DNA of 64,000 nt from Acanthosepion lycidas (GCA_963932145.1 OZ010587.1:108510199-108574198), one strand, 5' to 3'. Shown: positions 54,863 to 64,000, numbered from the stretch's first letter. Notes: generated from the letters alone by a model not told the origin. Program-made: numbers and translations.

Positions 54863-55214
54863 GGCTAGTTTTAATTTTAGACAAATTAACAAAAAAACAA
54901 ATTTGGCAATTAATGATTCCTCCCCATTAAACACTCAGACGTTGAAATATCATGTGACTGTTATGGGATTCAAGTTAATCTATTAATACTTAACCGATAA
55001 AGACAAGATGAATTCAGTAAAATTTCAATAAATGAAAATATAGACTATTTCTCGCCTAACATTTAATCCACAGCCTTATAGAAACTGTCTGGGATTTCCC
55101 GCCCCTCAGCATTTTTCTGGAACCGAGAACTAAATTTGTCTATTCAGCCCTAATCTATGACAATGCAATTGAGCTGTTTCATTTGCCTAAAATCGTTATT
55201 GCCATTAAATACAT
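54863..55214. other. Intronic spacer
   Basis: No feature seen. Confidence 0.4.
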
Positions 55215-55425
55215 CATAAAATTCATTACTTGCATTATTTACATTATTCTGGCTGTTATCCTCTCCTTCATTGCCATATTCAAAACGTTTCGGCCTCTAT
55301 ACTCTGAGATGAGGTATGTTTACTTGCATTATTTACATTATTCGGACTGTTATCCTCATCTTCATTGCCATATTCACAATGTTTCGGCCGTTGTACGCTC
55401 CGACTTTTTTCAGGTAATTGGAATT
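55215..55425 (-). repeat. Family Z hammerhead-like repeat, two tandem units
   Basis: The minus strand shows CCTGAAAAAAGTCGGAGCGT, CAACGGCCGAAACATTGTG and GGATAACAGTCCGAATAATG at 55330-55425, and a second truncated copy (GGCCGAAACGTTTTGAATAT) at 55220-55296, head to tail. The tRNA-like head is absent. Confidence 0.5.
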
Positions 55426-56324
55426 TGTCTCTAACCATCATATTTCACACTTGTCTCAGCTCTCCAGCAAGGTCCTGGTATCTTTGAGATTTCTTACGAT
55501 TTTATGTTCTCTGCGATCTAATTTTTTTTTTTTTTTTTTTTTTTTTTTAATCTTATTCATGATTCCGTTCTTGTTCGGGTTGTCTATGACAATCCGAGAG
55601 AATTTTGGGATTTATTTTCCAGATTGTCCTAGTTTGTGATAATAGTTTATCCGCGTCATCCAACCCAGATTGTCGATTCTTCTTCTGCCGCATCAATTGC
55701 TTTTCCGGGCTTTATCGGTCTTTTACGTAATTCGTTCTGATGAACTGAATTCTACAGGGGAACGTTGAACTGAACGCTTCATTTAATCTATAACGGTTGT
55801 AGATTGTTCTCGTCCCACTGCTTATGTCTAGGGATATCGCGACTAGTTTTTATTTTTAGTATTATTCACTTATTGTCCGCTCTGATTCCACTGAGTCCAA
55901 GTAGACACTGCCCGACTCAGGGATTGAACACTAAATTCCCGAACCAAACGCTTTAATCCGTATAACAATTTGCTGTAGTGAACATGGAACCTTAAACCTA
56001 AACTTTCTGCTGATTAGTGCTCTAACTGCTGTTGTAGGTCCTGTTTTGACTGCAAACTTGTCATTTGTCTTTCATTGTTAGTGGCTCCCATATTGTTTCT
56101 ATGCTAGGCCTACTAAGGAGCTCCTCATAGCCTAGCATATACACTGATTCTTTCAGACGTCTATCTCTACAATATCATTGAATATCATTTCTGGGTGTTC
56201 ACTTATTTTATTTAGACCTTTTTCCGCTTATAAGACTTATATAAAACATTTAAAGACTAATGTTTCAAGGGAAAATGACGGAAAATGAGTTTCTGTATCT
56301 GTCTATATCTCTGAGATGAGATAT
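55426..56324. other. Intronic sequence, no gene recognised
   Basis: T-run at 55521-55548. 'GGCTCCCATATTG...GGAGCTCC' region near 56085-56130 contains 'ATGCTAGGC' and its complement 'GCCTAGCAT', a small hairpin. Nothing else supported. Confidence 0.4.
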
Positions 56325-56560
56325 TATGATTACATGCATTATTTACATTATTCGGACTGTTATCCTCATCTTCATTGCCGTATTCACAACGTTTCGGCCG
56401 CCGTACGCTCTGAATTTCGAACCGAACCCTTTATTTCGTTGGCCGGGGTAGATTGTTCTAGTTCCACATGCCATGCCTCTTCCGGATGTGTTATTTTCCT
56501 TTTAACTTGGCTCTCCAAGTTTTGGTTCACTATAGTCGGTGAGGACAGTGATAACTTTCT
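56325..56560 (-). repeat. Family Z repeat
   Basis: Minus strand: TTGGAGAGCCAAGTTAAAAG, GGCATGTGGAACTAGAACAA, TTCAGAGCGTACGGCGGCC-GAAACGTTGTGAATACGG and GGATAACAGTCCGAATAATG. The CTGAAGA box is lost by a small deletion (ATTCAGAGCG). Confidence 0.55.
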
Positions 56561-56639
56561 TTTTTTTTCTTGTGTTACCTTCTGTCATTCGATCTGATGT
56601 TAACGAACAAGTAGTTATTTTTGGCTAATTATTTTACCC

Positions 56640-57150
56640 TGAGCAAGGTAATAAAGCCACTAAGATGCAAGGGGGTTACTGAGTTAAAAGTATATTTTTC
56701 TCATATTCTCTAAGTAGAAAAGACAATAAAAGAACAAGATTTATGATTGACATTGCATATAAATTTTTGAAGATCAAAGTTGATTGAGAAGCTGGGAGAG
56801 TGTTCTACAAACGAGAAATGTGAGAGAAGAAACTCCTAGCATGTAACTTTTGTTACATGCTTAGCCATTTCAATTGTAAAGTGATGATGCATTGTTGTCA
56901 ATCTAGTACTGCCTTTAAATTCGTAAAGTCTATGTAAATATAGTGAAGAGCTCAGCCGAGGAAATTACCATGAATGTATTTATAGAAAAGGCAAAGGGAA
57001 GCCTACGGTACAGCGGTGGGAAAGGGAATGAAGCCGAAATGCCAGATCAGGACCAATAACATTGCAGATTTGTATTTTATCCAGAATCTCTAAACCTATA
57101 GCAGGAGCACCAGACCAGATGTGATAGTATCAATATTTCAAGCAAGGATG
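56640..57150 (-). pseudogene. LINE C-terminal fragment in intron
   Basis: Minus-strand frames give HLVWCSCYRF, NLQCYWS-SGISASF, ASLCLFYKYIHGNF, FFSHISRL-NTLP, LKNLYAMSI: the jockey/CR1-type tail. It begins only about 15 bp from the splice donor of the neighbouring exon. Confidence 0.7.
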
Positions 57151-57164
57151 GCGATGATACTTAC

Positions 57165-57391
57165 TCAACAATAGCGATGTCGCTGTCAAAAAGTGACGAT
57201 TGGTTATATTGTGGGTGCACTGTGACTTTCTTTATTTGCACCTTGATGCCACCGAGGCCCGAACAATTTTGGGTGCCCAGATAGACATGAACATTGGCGT
57301 TGTCGAATGGTCCCTTGAACAGTTTGATGCAGTGAGCTGCAGTCACGATATGAGTTCGGCTAATTAACGTCCCGCCACAAAACGACTTCGT
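57165..57391 (-). CDS. S1 protease exon with His57 and Asp102
   Basis: Acceptor AATATGTCTCATTGCAG then TKSFCGGTLISRTHIVTAAHC: the Cys42-Cys58 pair and catalytic His57 in the TAAHC motif. VHVYLGTQNC, KKVTVHPQYNQ and DSDIAIV follow; the Asp of SDIAIV is Asp102. The donor GA|GTAAGT at 57164 gives phase 2, matching the next exon. 227 bp. All positions expected for an active peptidase are kept. Confidence 0.93.
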
Positions 57392-57588
57392 CTGCAATGA
57401 GACATATTTTCAAATATGCTTAAAAGTGCAATTATATCCTGAAAACATTGAAAGTATAAAAATGTCGAAAAAAATATGTATATCACATTAATTGGGTAGA
57501 CCAATGAGAAACCCTCACGACAAGGCTTGCTTGCTGATCGTGTCTTCATTACAAACTCCCTAAATATCAAGTATAAAATTCTCTAAAC

Positions 57589-58482
57589 CAGCGTTCGCTA
57601 ATCTTTTGAACATGGACCACTAAATGTATAATTTTAAATTTGGTGGGACACTAATATGAATTTAGATGGAAAAAACAGGTAAATACATTTATATAATAAT
57701 CAGAAAACTTCTATTTTATTTATATGAAATTCACCTATTAAAGGTAACACAGTGTAATTATTTAAATAAAACAAATTAAAAATTTTAATGTCTATATTTC
57801 TGAGATGAGGTATTATGTATCGAATTTACATTATTCGGACTATTGTCCTCATCTTTGTCGCCATATTTATTACAATGTTTCGGCCGTTGTACGCTCCGGC
57901 CTTCTTCAGGTAGTTGGAATGTCGAACTGAGCCCTTTATTTCGCTTACTGGGGTAGACTGTTCTAGTGCCATGTTTTTAATGGATGTCAGTTATCAGTTA
58001 TCTCCTGTTAATTCCTCTCTCCAAGTTCTCCACTGCCCTAACCGGATATTGAACTCACACTGTTTGGATCCTGTCACTGGATCTAAACAAACGCCTTTAT
58101 CCACTGTGCCATGTGTCCTTGTTTAGTTCGACATTCCAACCATCTGAAGAAGGTCGAAGCGTACAACAGCCGAAACGTTGTAATAAATATGGCGACAAAG
58201 ATGAGGACAATAGTCCGAATAATGTAAATAGTGAAAATTTAAAGTTTGAAAGTCCTGTTAGGCTGGATGATGTCACATTTGTGTTCTTGTGTACTCGTGT
58301 TTATTTCGAGATTATCCAACATCTTGAACATATATACCATCCATAATACGTTTTGTTACTCATCATTTTTTAATCTGAAGCTCCATAAAAATTGAAATAA
58401 TGTCCCAATTTTTCTGCACACCATCAAAAATTTTGCACGATCTACAAGTGGGCCCGTGGACCACCGGTTGGTGATCACTGCT
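57589..58482. mobile_element. Non-autonomous hAT element with perfect 8-bp target duplication
   Basis: CTCTAAAC flanks it exactly at 57581-57588 and 58483-58490. Ends CAGCGTTCGCTAATCTTTTG and (inverted) CAGTGATCACCAACCGGTGG, each followed by GGWCCAC. 894 bp. Its centre consists of two family Z pieces in inverted orientation. It lies in the intron between the His57 exon and the linker exon. Confidence 0.85.
57795..58245. repeat. Inverted pair of family Z repeats inside the hAT element
   Basis: Minus-strand CCTGAAGAAGGCCGGAGCGT...CGGCCGAAACATTGTAATAA at 57917-57860 mirrors plus-strand TCTGAAGAAGGTCGAAGCGT...CAGCCGAAACGTTGTAATAA at 58138-58190. Flanking TGGCGACAAAGATGAGGACA is present in both. 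A tRNA-like part (minus, GGCACAGTGGATAAAGGCG, then GAGTTCAATATCC) lies between at 58115-58030. Confidence 0.65.
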
Positions 58483-58627
58483 CTAAACTAAATACTTTGA
58501 TATTTAATCTCGCTTTTAACTGAAGTGCAACTCTATGGGAATGAGTGCTGGAATATTTGTGGCCAATGCGAAAAGTAAATTTTAAATATTTTCTTTTCAT
58601 CCAGGGCCGCGTATCATTCGTCGACCC

Positions 58628-58662
58628 ATTGTGATGCGACCCACTTTGGGTCGCATCACAAT
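58628..58662. repeat. Perfect 16-bp hairpin
   Basis: ATTGTGATGCGACCCA-CTT-TGGGTCGCATCACAAT: 16 perfect pairs with a 3-base loop, in the intron between the His57 exon and the linker exon. Confidence 0.9.
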
Positions 58663-59627
58663 AACACGTGTTTTACCTGACCGTGTAAATAACAAAAAAA
58701 AAATAAAAATAGGCGACTCTAACCACCAAACATCTCTGAAAAATGAAATTACCTTTACCGAGTTATCGAACGAATATAAAAAGGTCACTTTTGATTATTT
58801 GTGTGGTGGTGGTGTGGTGTTTTTTTTTTTTTTTTTTTTTTTTTTTGTTGTTTTTTAAATTTGCTTGAAAGTTAAAATGTCTCATAACAGCCTCGTTCTG
58901 ACTTTGATAAACAATTGTCCCTTCAATTCCCCTGAATCGCTCAAAGAAGAGTTGGGCAGACTTTTTCCATGAAGGTTTGTACCACTGTCGGCCCTGTGCA
59001 AAGTTGACAACAACACAAGTTTTACATGACAGTCAAAATAACAATCCTACATGCACATGTCATTTGTACCTTTATTTGCTTATTAGGCACATGTGGGGAA
59101 AAAGCTGTCTAAATATATGAGACATTAGTTTCATATTTAATTCATTTATGATTAATAAGATTTGTGCGGCTGAGAAATGTTTTCGTAATCAGAATTCAGT
59201 TTACTTGTCTATGTGCGCAAGACTGACTGGAAATTGAAACCTTTTTTGATTTTTATTAATAAAAATAAAATAAATATTTGGTTTCCGTCTTTGTTTTTTT
59301 TTAATATATGTTGTGCTACATGTACACTCTCACTTTTAATGAATTTAAACATTAGACGATCTGTAGTACGCTCAGCTCTGGTAGTGGGGCGGGGAACAGC
59401 ATTCAAACTAAGTTCCAGTATTGACCCACAGGAAAGAAATATGAAACTCTTTAACACAAGAGTAGTCACTTTCTGGATCCTTCATTAAATTTTCTAACAG
59501 CAAAAAGAAAGGTTCCTATGAAAGAATTTAGAAAGAGGACATGTTGCAAACTATTGTTTCGTCGACTTGCAAATAAAACAAATCAGAATCCTATATAGGA
59601 AATTAAAAATAAAGAAACCACACTTAC
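58663..59627. other. Intronic sequence, no gene recognised
   Basis: T-run at 58820-58846 preceded by GTGTGGTGGTGGTGTGG. Overlapping frames near 59210-59490 are unrecognised. Confidence 0.4.
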
Positions 59628-59746
59628 GACGGCTGCTTCAACAAAATTGACAAACCATGGAGCTGAACCCAATGCCGCACGGTGACCACTCTTGATTTTG
59701 GCCAAGAGTCCGTGGTCATGCATATGGAAATTATTCCTACCACATT
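59628..59746 (-). CDS. Protease linker and N-terminus of S1 domain
   Basis: Acceptor TTTTTTTTCCAG; the exon joins the Ig exon in phase 1 (G|AA gives Glu). It encodes ECGRNNFHMHDHGLLAK, a linker whose Cys would pair with Cys122, then IKSGHRAALGSAPWFVNFV. In S1 zymogens, cleavage before Ile16 (usually IVGG) activates the enzyme. Here the Lys-Ile bond followed by IKSG is the expected site, with Val17 and Gly18 replaced by Lys and Ser. Donor GTC|GTAAGT at 59627, phase 0. 119 bp. Confidence 0.85.
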
Positions 59747-59819
59747 CTGGAAAAAAAGGAATAATAATATATGTAAAAACTTTTCAGATTACATTTCGTC
59801 ACGATAAAGATACATGAAA

Positions 59820-60520
59820 ACAAACGTGCAAATCGTAAATCAAAATCTCCTGAAACTTGGCTATGGATACAAATAAATCAAAATATTTGTGTGATGTGAA
59901 AAATGGATTGACTTCTCTTTCTTAATCGGGACTTTGATCTTCATGACCTTTATCGCCTTGCTTAGGGAATGATTTCCTTTTTAAAAATCTATAAAACTAG
60001 TTTACTATCCGTTTCATTAAATAAAATTCTACTATGCAATGACATCGTTTCAATACAAAGGGCAGGTAGTCATCCTTGTTCTTTTTAATTCGAAAACTGT
60101 AAAAGAATTTGTACAAGTTTAAATATTTTCAAAATAACTTAAGATATAAAAAAGATATTAAAAAAAACAAACAACACAAGCACATCGCAAAACATTTCTG
60201 GAAGTTGGCTTTGAATACAAGAATAAAATAAAAATCTTGTATGATGTGAAAAGTGGATTGCTCGCCACCTTCTTGATAAGGACTATGATCTCAACTTGAC
60301 CATTATCTCCTTGCCTAGAGGTGAAATGATTTTATTTTCTATAAAACGAGTTTACTATTCATTGATATTGCGTTTCATGAAAATTGTTTTATGTAATTAT
60401 GTAATGAGAAATTCTTTCAATACTATGACAGACATCCCCGCTCTTTTAAACACATCAGAAAACTGTAAAAGAATTTGAACAAGTTTAACGGGTAATATTT
60501 TCAAAATAACTTGTTAATTC
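59820..60520. repeat. Intronic tandem duplication, two units of about 345-365 bp
   Basis: Paired landmarks: TTGGCTATGGATACAA with TTGGCTTTGAATACAA, TGATGTGAAAAATGGATTG with TGATGTGAAAAGTGGATTG, ACTGTAAAAGAATTTGTACA with ACTGTAAAAGAATTTGAACA, and ATTTTCAAAATAACTT in both. Diverged but collinear. Confidence 0.75.
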
Positions 60521-60606
60521 TCCAAGAGACAATTACAAATATTCTGATTTAATTTTAAATAAACTTCATTTCAGAACCAGGATAGTTGGGGCAGGGGTGT
60601 TCTCAC

Positions 60607-60745
60607 CTTGGGGTATGTCTTTCCGTTGATATGTCAGCCAAACATCTGCTTTGGCAGAGCAACCATTTGGCCCCACAGCTATACATGTGTACTTGCCTTC
60701 ATCTACCGAAATAACGGATTCGAATTTCAATGTCCGCCCTGCAGC
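60607..60745 (-). CDS. Immunoglobulin (I-set) domain, C-terminal half
   Basis: Acceptor CTTTCTCACTTCAG; reads RTLKFESVISVDEGKYTCIA, then VGPNGCSAKADVWLTYQRKD and IPQ. DEGKYTCIAVGPNG is the F-strand/G-strand signature of I-set Ig domains (D-x-G-x-Y-x-C, then N-x-x-G). The partner Cys of the B strand is in an unseen upstream exon. Donor CAA G|GTGAGA at 60606 is phase 1, the usual phase at Ig domain borders, and matches the linker exon. That the exon belongs to the protease gene is inferred from strand, order and phase. Confidence 0.8.
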
Positions 60746-61020
60746 CTGAAGTGAGAAAGAAAAGAAATGGCTTTAATTTCCTCGACCAACAAAGTACTTC
60801 AGAAAGAAAATGATTCGATATACATTCTGCATACCATCCAAATGGAATTTATCGAAACAGGGTTTTCTTTCATTCGAAAAACATACCAAATAATTCTATT
60901 CAGCCGACAGAATCACAGGGTTGACAAGATGGGAATAAGGCGTAAAACTCCGAAGACCAGATCGAAAACTGGAATTCTGTTGCAGTTTTTCGCTTTTCAG
61001 TTTTGATAAAGTTCAATCGC
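60746..61020. other. Intronic sequence upstream of the Ig exon
   Basis: A 79-codon plus frame has no recognisable domain. No further Ig exon recognised here. Confidence 0.35.
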
Positions 61021-61560
61021 GTCTACACCACTTTGTGGAGGATGAATTATTTTTCACCTTAGAATCCCTTTACCACAGACGAAACGCCTCAGTCTTCTCA
61101 ATTCTCTATCGTTATTTACGTGGAAAATGTTTTGACGAGCTCCATTCCATAGTTCCACCAGTTCAGACCTTCACAGCTAAGATCCATGCTACGCCACAGA
61201 GTCGAATCATCCTCATTTCTCTTCGTATTACATTAATAAAAAAATTCCACCCAAACCGTTTCTTTCCATGAACTGCTATTTTGTGGAACCGTCTCCCAAG
61301 TATCTCGCATATCATAAACTGCATTTCTTACCGCTTACTCTTATCGCCTCATACAGTAACCTACTTCAGCAATCCTCTACCTCGAGTAGCTATTGGGCCT
61401 TACATAGAATGAATATCAGTAAAAGAAAAAAGGTGAACTTTGTTTTTCTCCCTAAAATAACAAACTATGTTTTTCTTTTCTTTTCCACACTCTTCTTACT
61501 TTCCTTTTTTTTTTCACTGAACTCCGTCCGTCAGTCCGTGAAGTTGCTTGCGACTTAATG
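61021..61560 (+). pseudogene. LINE C-terminal fragment
   Basis: LFFTLESLYHRRNASVFSIL, YRYLRGKCFDELHSIVPPVQ and KKFHPNRFFP, then TAILWNRLP in a shifted frame, match the tail of the LINE at 7845-9015. 3' end near 61550 with TGAACTCCGTCCGTCAG. Confidence 0.75.
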
Positions 61561-62062
61561 AAGCCTCTCACCAACTAATTTCTCATTGACACATATAACC
61601 ACTTTTCTACCCATAATTCCGTTTTTTTTTTTTTCACCGTCCATTACAAGACAGGTAACATGCATTACTACCCAATTCTTTTACAGTTTATATTTCTTTA
61701 CACCAGCATAAGACTATCAAGAGAAGAATGAATGACACAGCACACTGAAGAGTGTTACAATTTTCCCTGAATTTAATATTATCTTTCACGAATATATCAA
61801 ACTGATTTGGCAAAATATTATCTGCAGGGTTCTTGCCATAGAGCACTGGTTATAAGCCTTGAAAAAATTCGTTCGATTCTCATTCAATACTCTGTAACTA
61901 TGGTGTCATGCCAGACTTGGTTAGCTTTTGGAAATATCTAAAAGAAATAAGGCTATAATTTCACTAATAGCAAATGAATTATCGACAAGTGAGAAACTTA
62001 TTTATTTCGCACAGAAAATACTTGTCTCTATTCAGACTAGAAAAATCATCTTGATTGTTATG
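61561..62062. other. No gene recognised
   Basis: AT-rich. No Ig-like exon with splice sites found on the minus strand. Confidence 0.4.
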
Positions 62063-62672
62063 CTAGCCAAGTTTCGACCCTATTTCTTGTGTCGAGGCTA
62101 AAGGGCTGAAACCCTGTGAGCATAACGACAAAGATGAGCCTGCTTGTTCGAATAGGGGGAAAACACATCGGTGATAATTCCTCATTTTAAAAATTCTGAC
62201 AGAAAAAAAAATTCTTGAATGAATTGTCTTAGTGATGTGCATATTGTCTAAGTTATATCGAAAAATTGCCCAGCCGTTCCCTTCATCGAAACACTCATTG
62301 TTACCCAGCCTGCCAGAGAGCTTTGTTGCCATCTGCTCCTTTTCAATTATTCCCCCAGTTGTTGGAACGGATTTGCGATCTTTACAATGGTTGACAAATT
62401 CGGACAATGCGTCTGTATCAAATGTTGTGATAACTCGGCAAATCGACTCCAGATACACGCGTTTCAAGGCCAATCAAGTGTTCGTTCAATTTGAGCCCTC
62501 ACGACGACCAATCACCATTAAAACCCCAAAGATTAATCTCTTCGGAAGAGCCGTAGGTATTATTGATTGTATCCTTCAGAAGCAATTAAAAACTGATAAT
62601 TTGAAGGGTCACCACTCAGCAATCAATGTCAGTACGCCAAATTCGTTTGAATTCAATGTTTTCTTCTCTTAG
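62063..62672. other. Unassigned region with long open frames on both strands
   Basis: Plus frame 62232-62672 (146 codons, MMCILSKLYRKIAQPFPSSK start) and minus frame 62063-62473 (136 codons) overlap over about 240 bp. Base composition is balanced compared with the surroundings. No domain, splice site or transposon motif is recognised on either strand, so I do not call a gene. Confidence 0.35.
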
Positions 62673-62692
62673 ACTGGTTACCTTCTAAAGTA

Positions 62693-63873
62693 TCAGGTCA
62701 TCCCATAAGTTCTGTCCAAATTTTGAATAAAAAAATCAAGTGACCAAATGTTACATTTAATTACAATCAACAATGTATTTTCTCTGATTATCTATGACTT
62801 CCTTCCATCTATCAACAAGCTTACTAATTCCATTACTGCAAAATTCTTTTGGCTTTGATTCGAAGAACTCACAAATGTCAGTTTTAACCTCTTCCTGTGT
62901 TACAAAAGCTGTTTCTTCCAAATGATTCTGTAAACTACGAAAGAAATGGTAGTCTGAAGGAGCAAGGTCGGGAGAATAAGCTGGATGAGGAATTTTCTCC
63001 CAACCAAGTTCTTCGATCTTTTGTGACGGGATTCTTGCTGTGTGCGGTCGCACGTTGTCCTGATGAAACCTCACCTCTTTTCGATTCACTAGAGCAGGTC
63101 TTTTTTTCCTCAAAGCTTGGTTCAAACGCTCTAATTGCTGAAACTTTTGCCCATGAAGTTCCCTTCTCGGCTGTGGCTGAGGTCCTTTCCCTTAACCAAG
63201 CCACTGCCTACGACGCTTAATATTTCGATAAAAGATTCATTTTTCGTCACAAGTCTATCCAAAAAAGGTGAAACAAGTTGACGAGAATGGGGAGAAGAGC
63301 AGATGTCAACTCGGGATTTGAGGTTGTTTTCAGACAATTCATGAGGCACCCATTTTCCAAGTTTAGGAATCTTTTCCAAGTTGTTGAAGATGACGATGAA
63401 CAGTTGTATGGTTTGAACTGAGAACCACTGCCAATTCCTCAACTGATAAAGCAGGATTTTCTTCAAGGGCTGCTTCAAGAAGCTTTTAATCAAACTCAAC
63501 TGGACGTCCTGTTCGATCTTCATCTTCAAGGGTGAAATCTCCACCTCTGAATTTTGCAAACCATCTTCTGCAAGTTCTTTCATTCACACATTCCTCTCCA
63601 TAAACTGACTGTTTCTAGCCGCTTCGGCTGCTGAGTTTCCTTTCTTGAACTCATAAAGCATTATGTGCCTCAAATGATTCTTGGGTACTTCCATGTTAGC
63701 AGGGTTTTAATCAAACAAAATTTAATTTTATTGTTCTCTGATATAAAATTTGATCAGTTTAAATGCATCAAAACAAAAATGTTCAGCTCCATTAGACATT
63801 TTAAAATACTCCTTAAATTTCGTTCATTTTAACAAAAAGTTAAAATTCGGACAGAACTTATGGGATGACCTGA
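62693..63873 (-). mobile_element. Full-length mariner element with intact termini
   Basis: TIRs TCAGGTCATCCCATAAGTTC at 62693 and inverted at 63873 are identical over 25 bp, then diverge by a few bases to about 32. TA target duplication at 62691-62692 and 63874-63875. 1181 bp, shortened relative to the usual 1.3 kb by an internal deletion. Confidence 0.9.
62757..63695 (-). pseudogene. Mariner transposase, frameshifted and internally deleted
   Basis: Start ATG at 63695: MEVPKNHLRHIMLYEFKKGN, SAAEAARNSQ, then frameshifts. The helix-turn-helix regions (NERTCRRWFAKF; NPALSVEELAVVL; TTVHRHLQQ) appear in a second frame. KIPKLGKWVPHELSENN and FLDRLVTKNESF follow; the usual TGDEKW block has its first catalytic Asp replaced by Asn. 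The second catalytic Asp region is deleted where WAKVS joins LNQALRKKRPALVN. FHQDNVRPHTA and YSPDLAPSDYHFF, carrying the third catalytic Asp of the mariner DD34D triad, are intact, with the C-terminus ending at 62757. Not functional. Confidence 0.9.
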
Positions 63874-63959
63874 TATATAACTCTTATCTGTCGAGAGAAA
63901 AATGAGTTCATACCTTTTTAATGGCATGAGTATGAAATCAGTTGAACAATTATTCGGTA
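63874..63959. other. Spacer
   Basis: No feature. Confidence 0.4.
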
Positions 63960-64000
63960 GTATGACAGTAAACTATAGCCAACAGCAAGGCCTCTGGTCT
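63960..64000 (+). repeat. Repeat R1, 5' start, cut by window edge
   Basis: 'ATGACAGTAAACTATAGCCA' then 'ACAGCAAGGCCTCTGG', the opening block of R1. Confidence 0.65.

Larger units (their letters stand above)
51345..60745 (-). other. Gene model: Ig-domain / trypsin-like S1 serine protease (3' part)
   Basis: Four minus-strand exons (60607-60745, 59628-59746, 57165-57391, 51345-51789) have GT-AG introns and phases 1, 0 and 2 that match at every junction. Joined, they give about 310 residues: the C-terminal half of an I-set immunoglobulin domain, a Cys-containing linker (ECGRNNF), an activation site, and a full S1 peptidase domain to a natural stop. The 5' end is missing; a signal peptide and the first half of the Ig domain must lie upstream. 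The product is most likely secreted, with several N-glycosylation sequons (YNQS, QNCS, NES, NIT). Ig plus S1 is an uncommon pairing. Confidence 0.85.

Overview
The window is AT-rich, intron-dominated animal DNA. Long (TA)n microsatellites, tRNA-derived SINEs, RTE and jockey/CR1-type LINEs, Penelope-like elements (PLEs), mariner/Tc1 elements and hAT-type elements make up most of it. This mix fits a mollusc, possibly a cephalopod. That placement is an inference from the repeat content; no species can be named from the sequence alone. Apart from one gene at the right end and one weak exon candidate, every coding-like segment I can explain is a broken piece of a transposable element.

Host gene (minus strand, 51345-60745 and probably beyond the right edge): four exons with good splice sites and matching phases encode the end of an immunoglobulin-like domain, a short linker, and a complete trypsin-like S1 protease domain. 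His57, Asp102, Ser195 and Asp189 equivalents are all present. The 5' exons are not in the window or were not recognised. The introns hold hAT, long-TIR, LINE and hammerhead-like composite repeats.

Layout: 1-7.6 kb has a Tc1 remnant, LINE fragments, a Penelope C-terminus, SINEs and very long TA/TGTA arrays. 7.7-10.8 kb is a long-TIR element with a LINE and a SINE inserted in it. 11-16 kb has composite SINE-like repeats, a 5S-derived fragment, a CA-rich minisatellite and a mariner remnant. 16.3-18.1 kb is a non-autonomous element with 8-bp target duplication inserted in a SINE, followed by an RTE fragment. 18.8-28.7 kb has nested hAT/SINE repeats, a polypyrimidine tract, a possible lone terminal exon at 24.5 kb and a 15-bp repeat array with an inverted partner. 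28.8-38.7 kb has hAT, LINE tandem duplications and a second copy of the 16-kb element. 38.7-45.7 kb has a mariner-like remnant and two Penelope elements. 46-51 kb has LINE/RTE debris and MITEs. 51.3-60.7 kb is the protease gene. 62.7-63.9 kb is a full-length mariner with intact ends and a broken transposase.

Recurring families named here for cross-reference: M (mariner MITE, 5 copies), H (long-TIR element, 3 copies), G (GTGTCAAAAGG long-TIR family), R1 (repeat carrying 'GGGCAAATAGTTAACCCC', 7 pieces), R2-R5 (other repeats), SINE-A/B/C (tRNA-like), and Z (hammerhead-like composite). These labels are mine, not database names.
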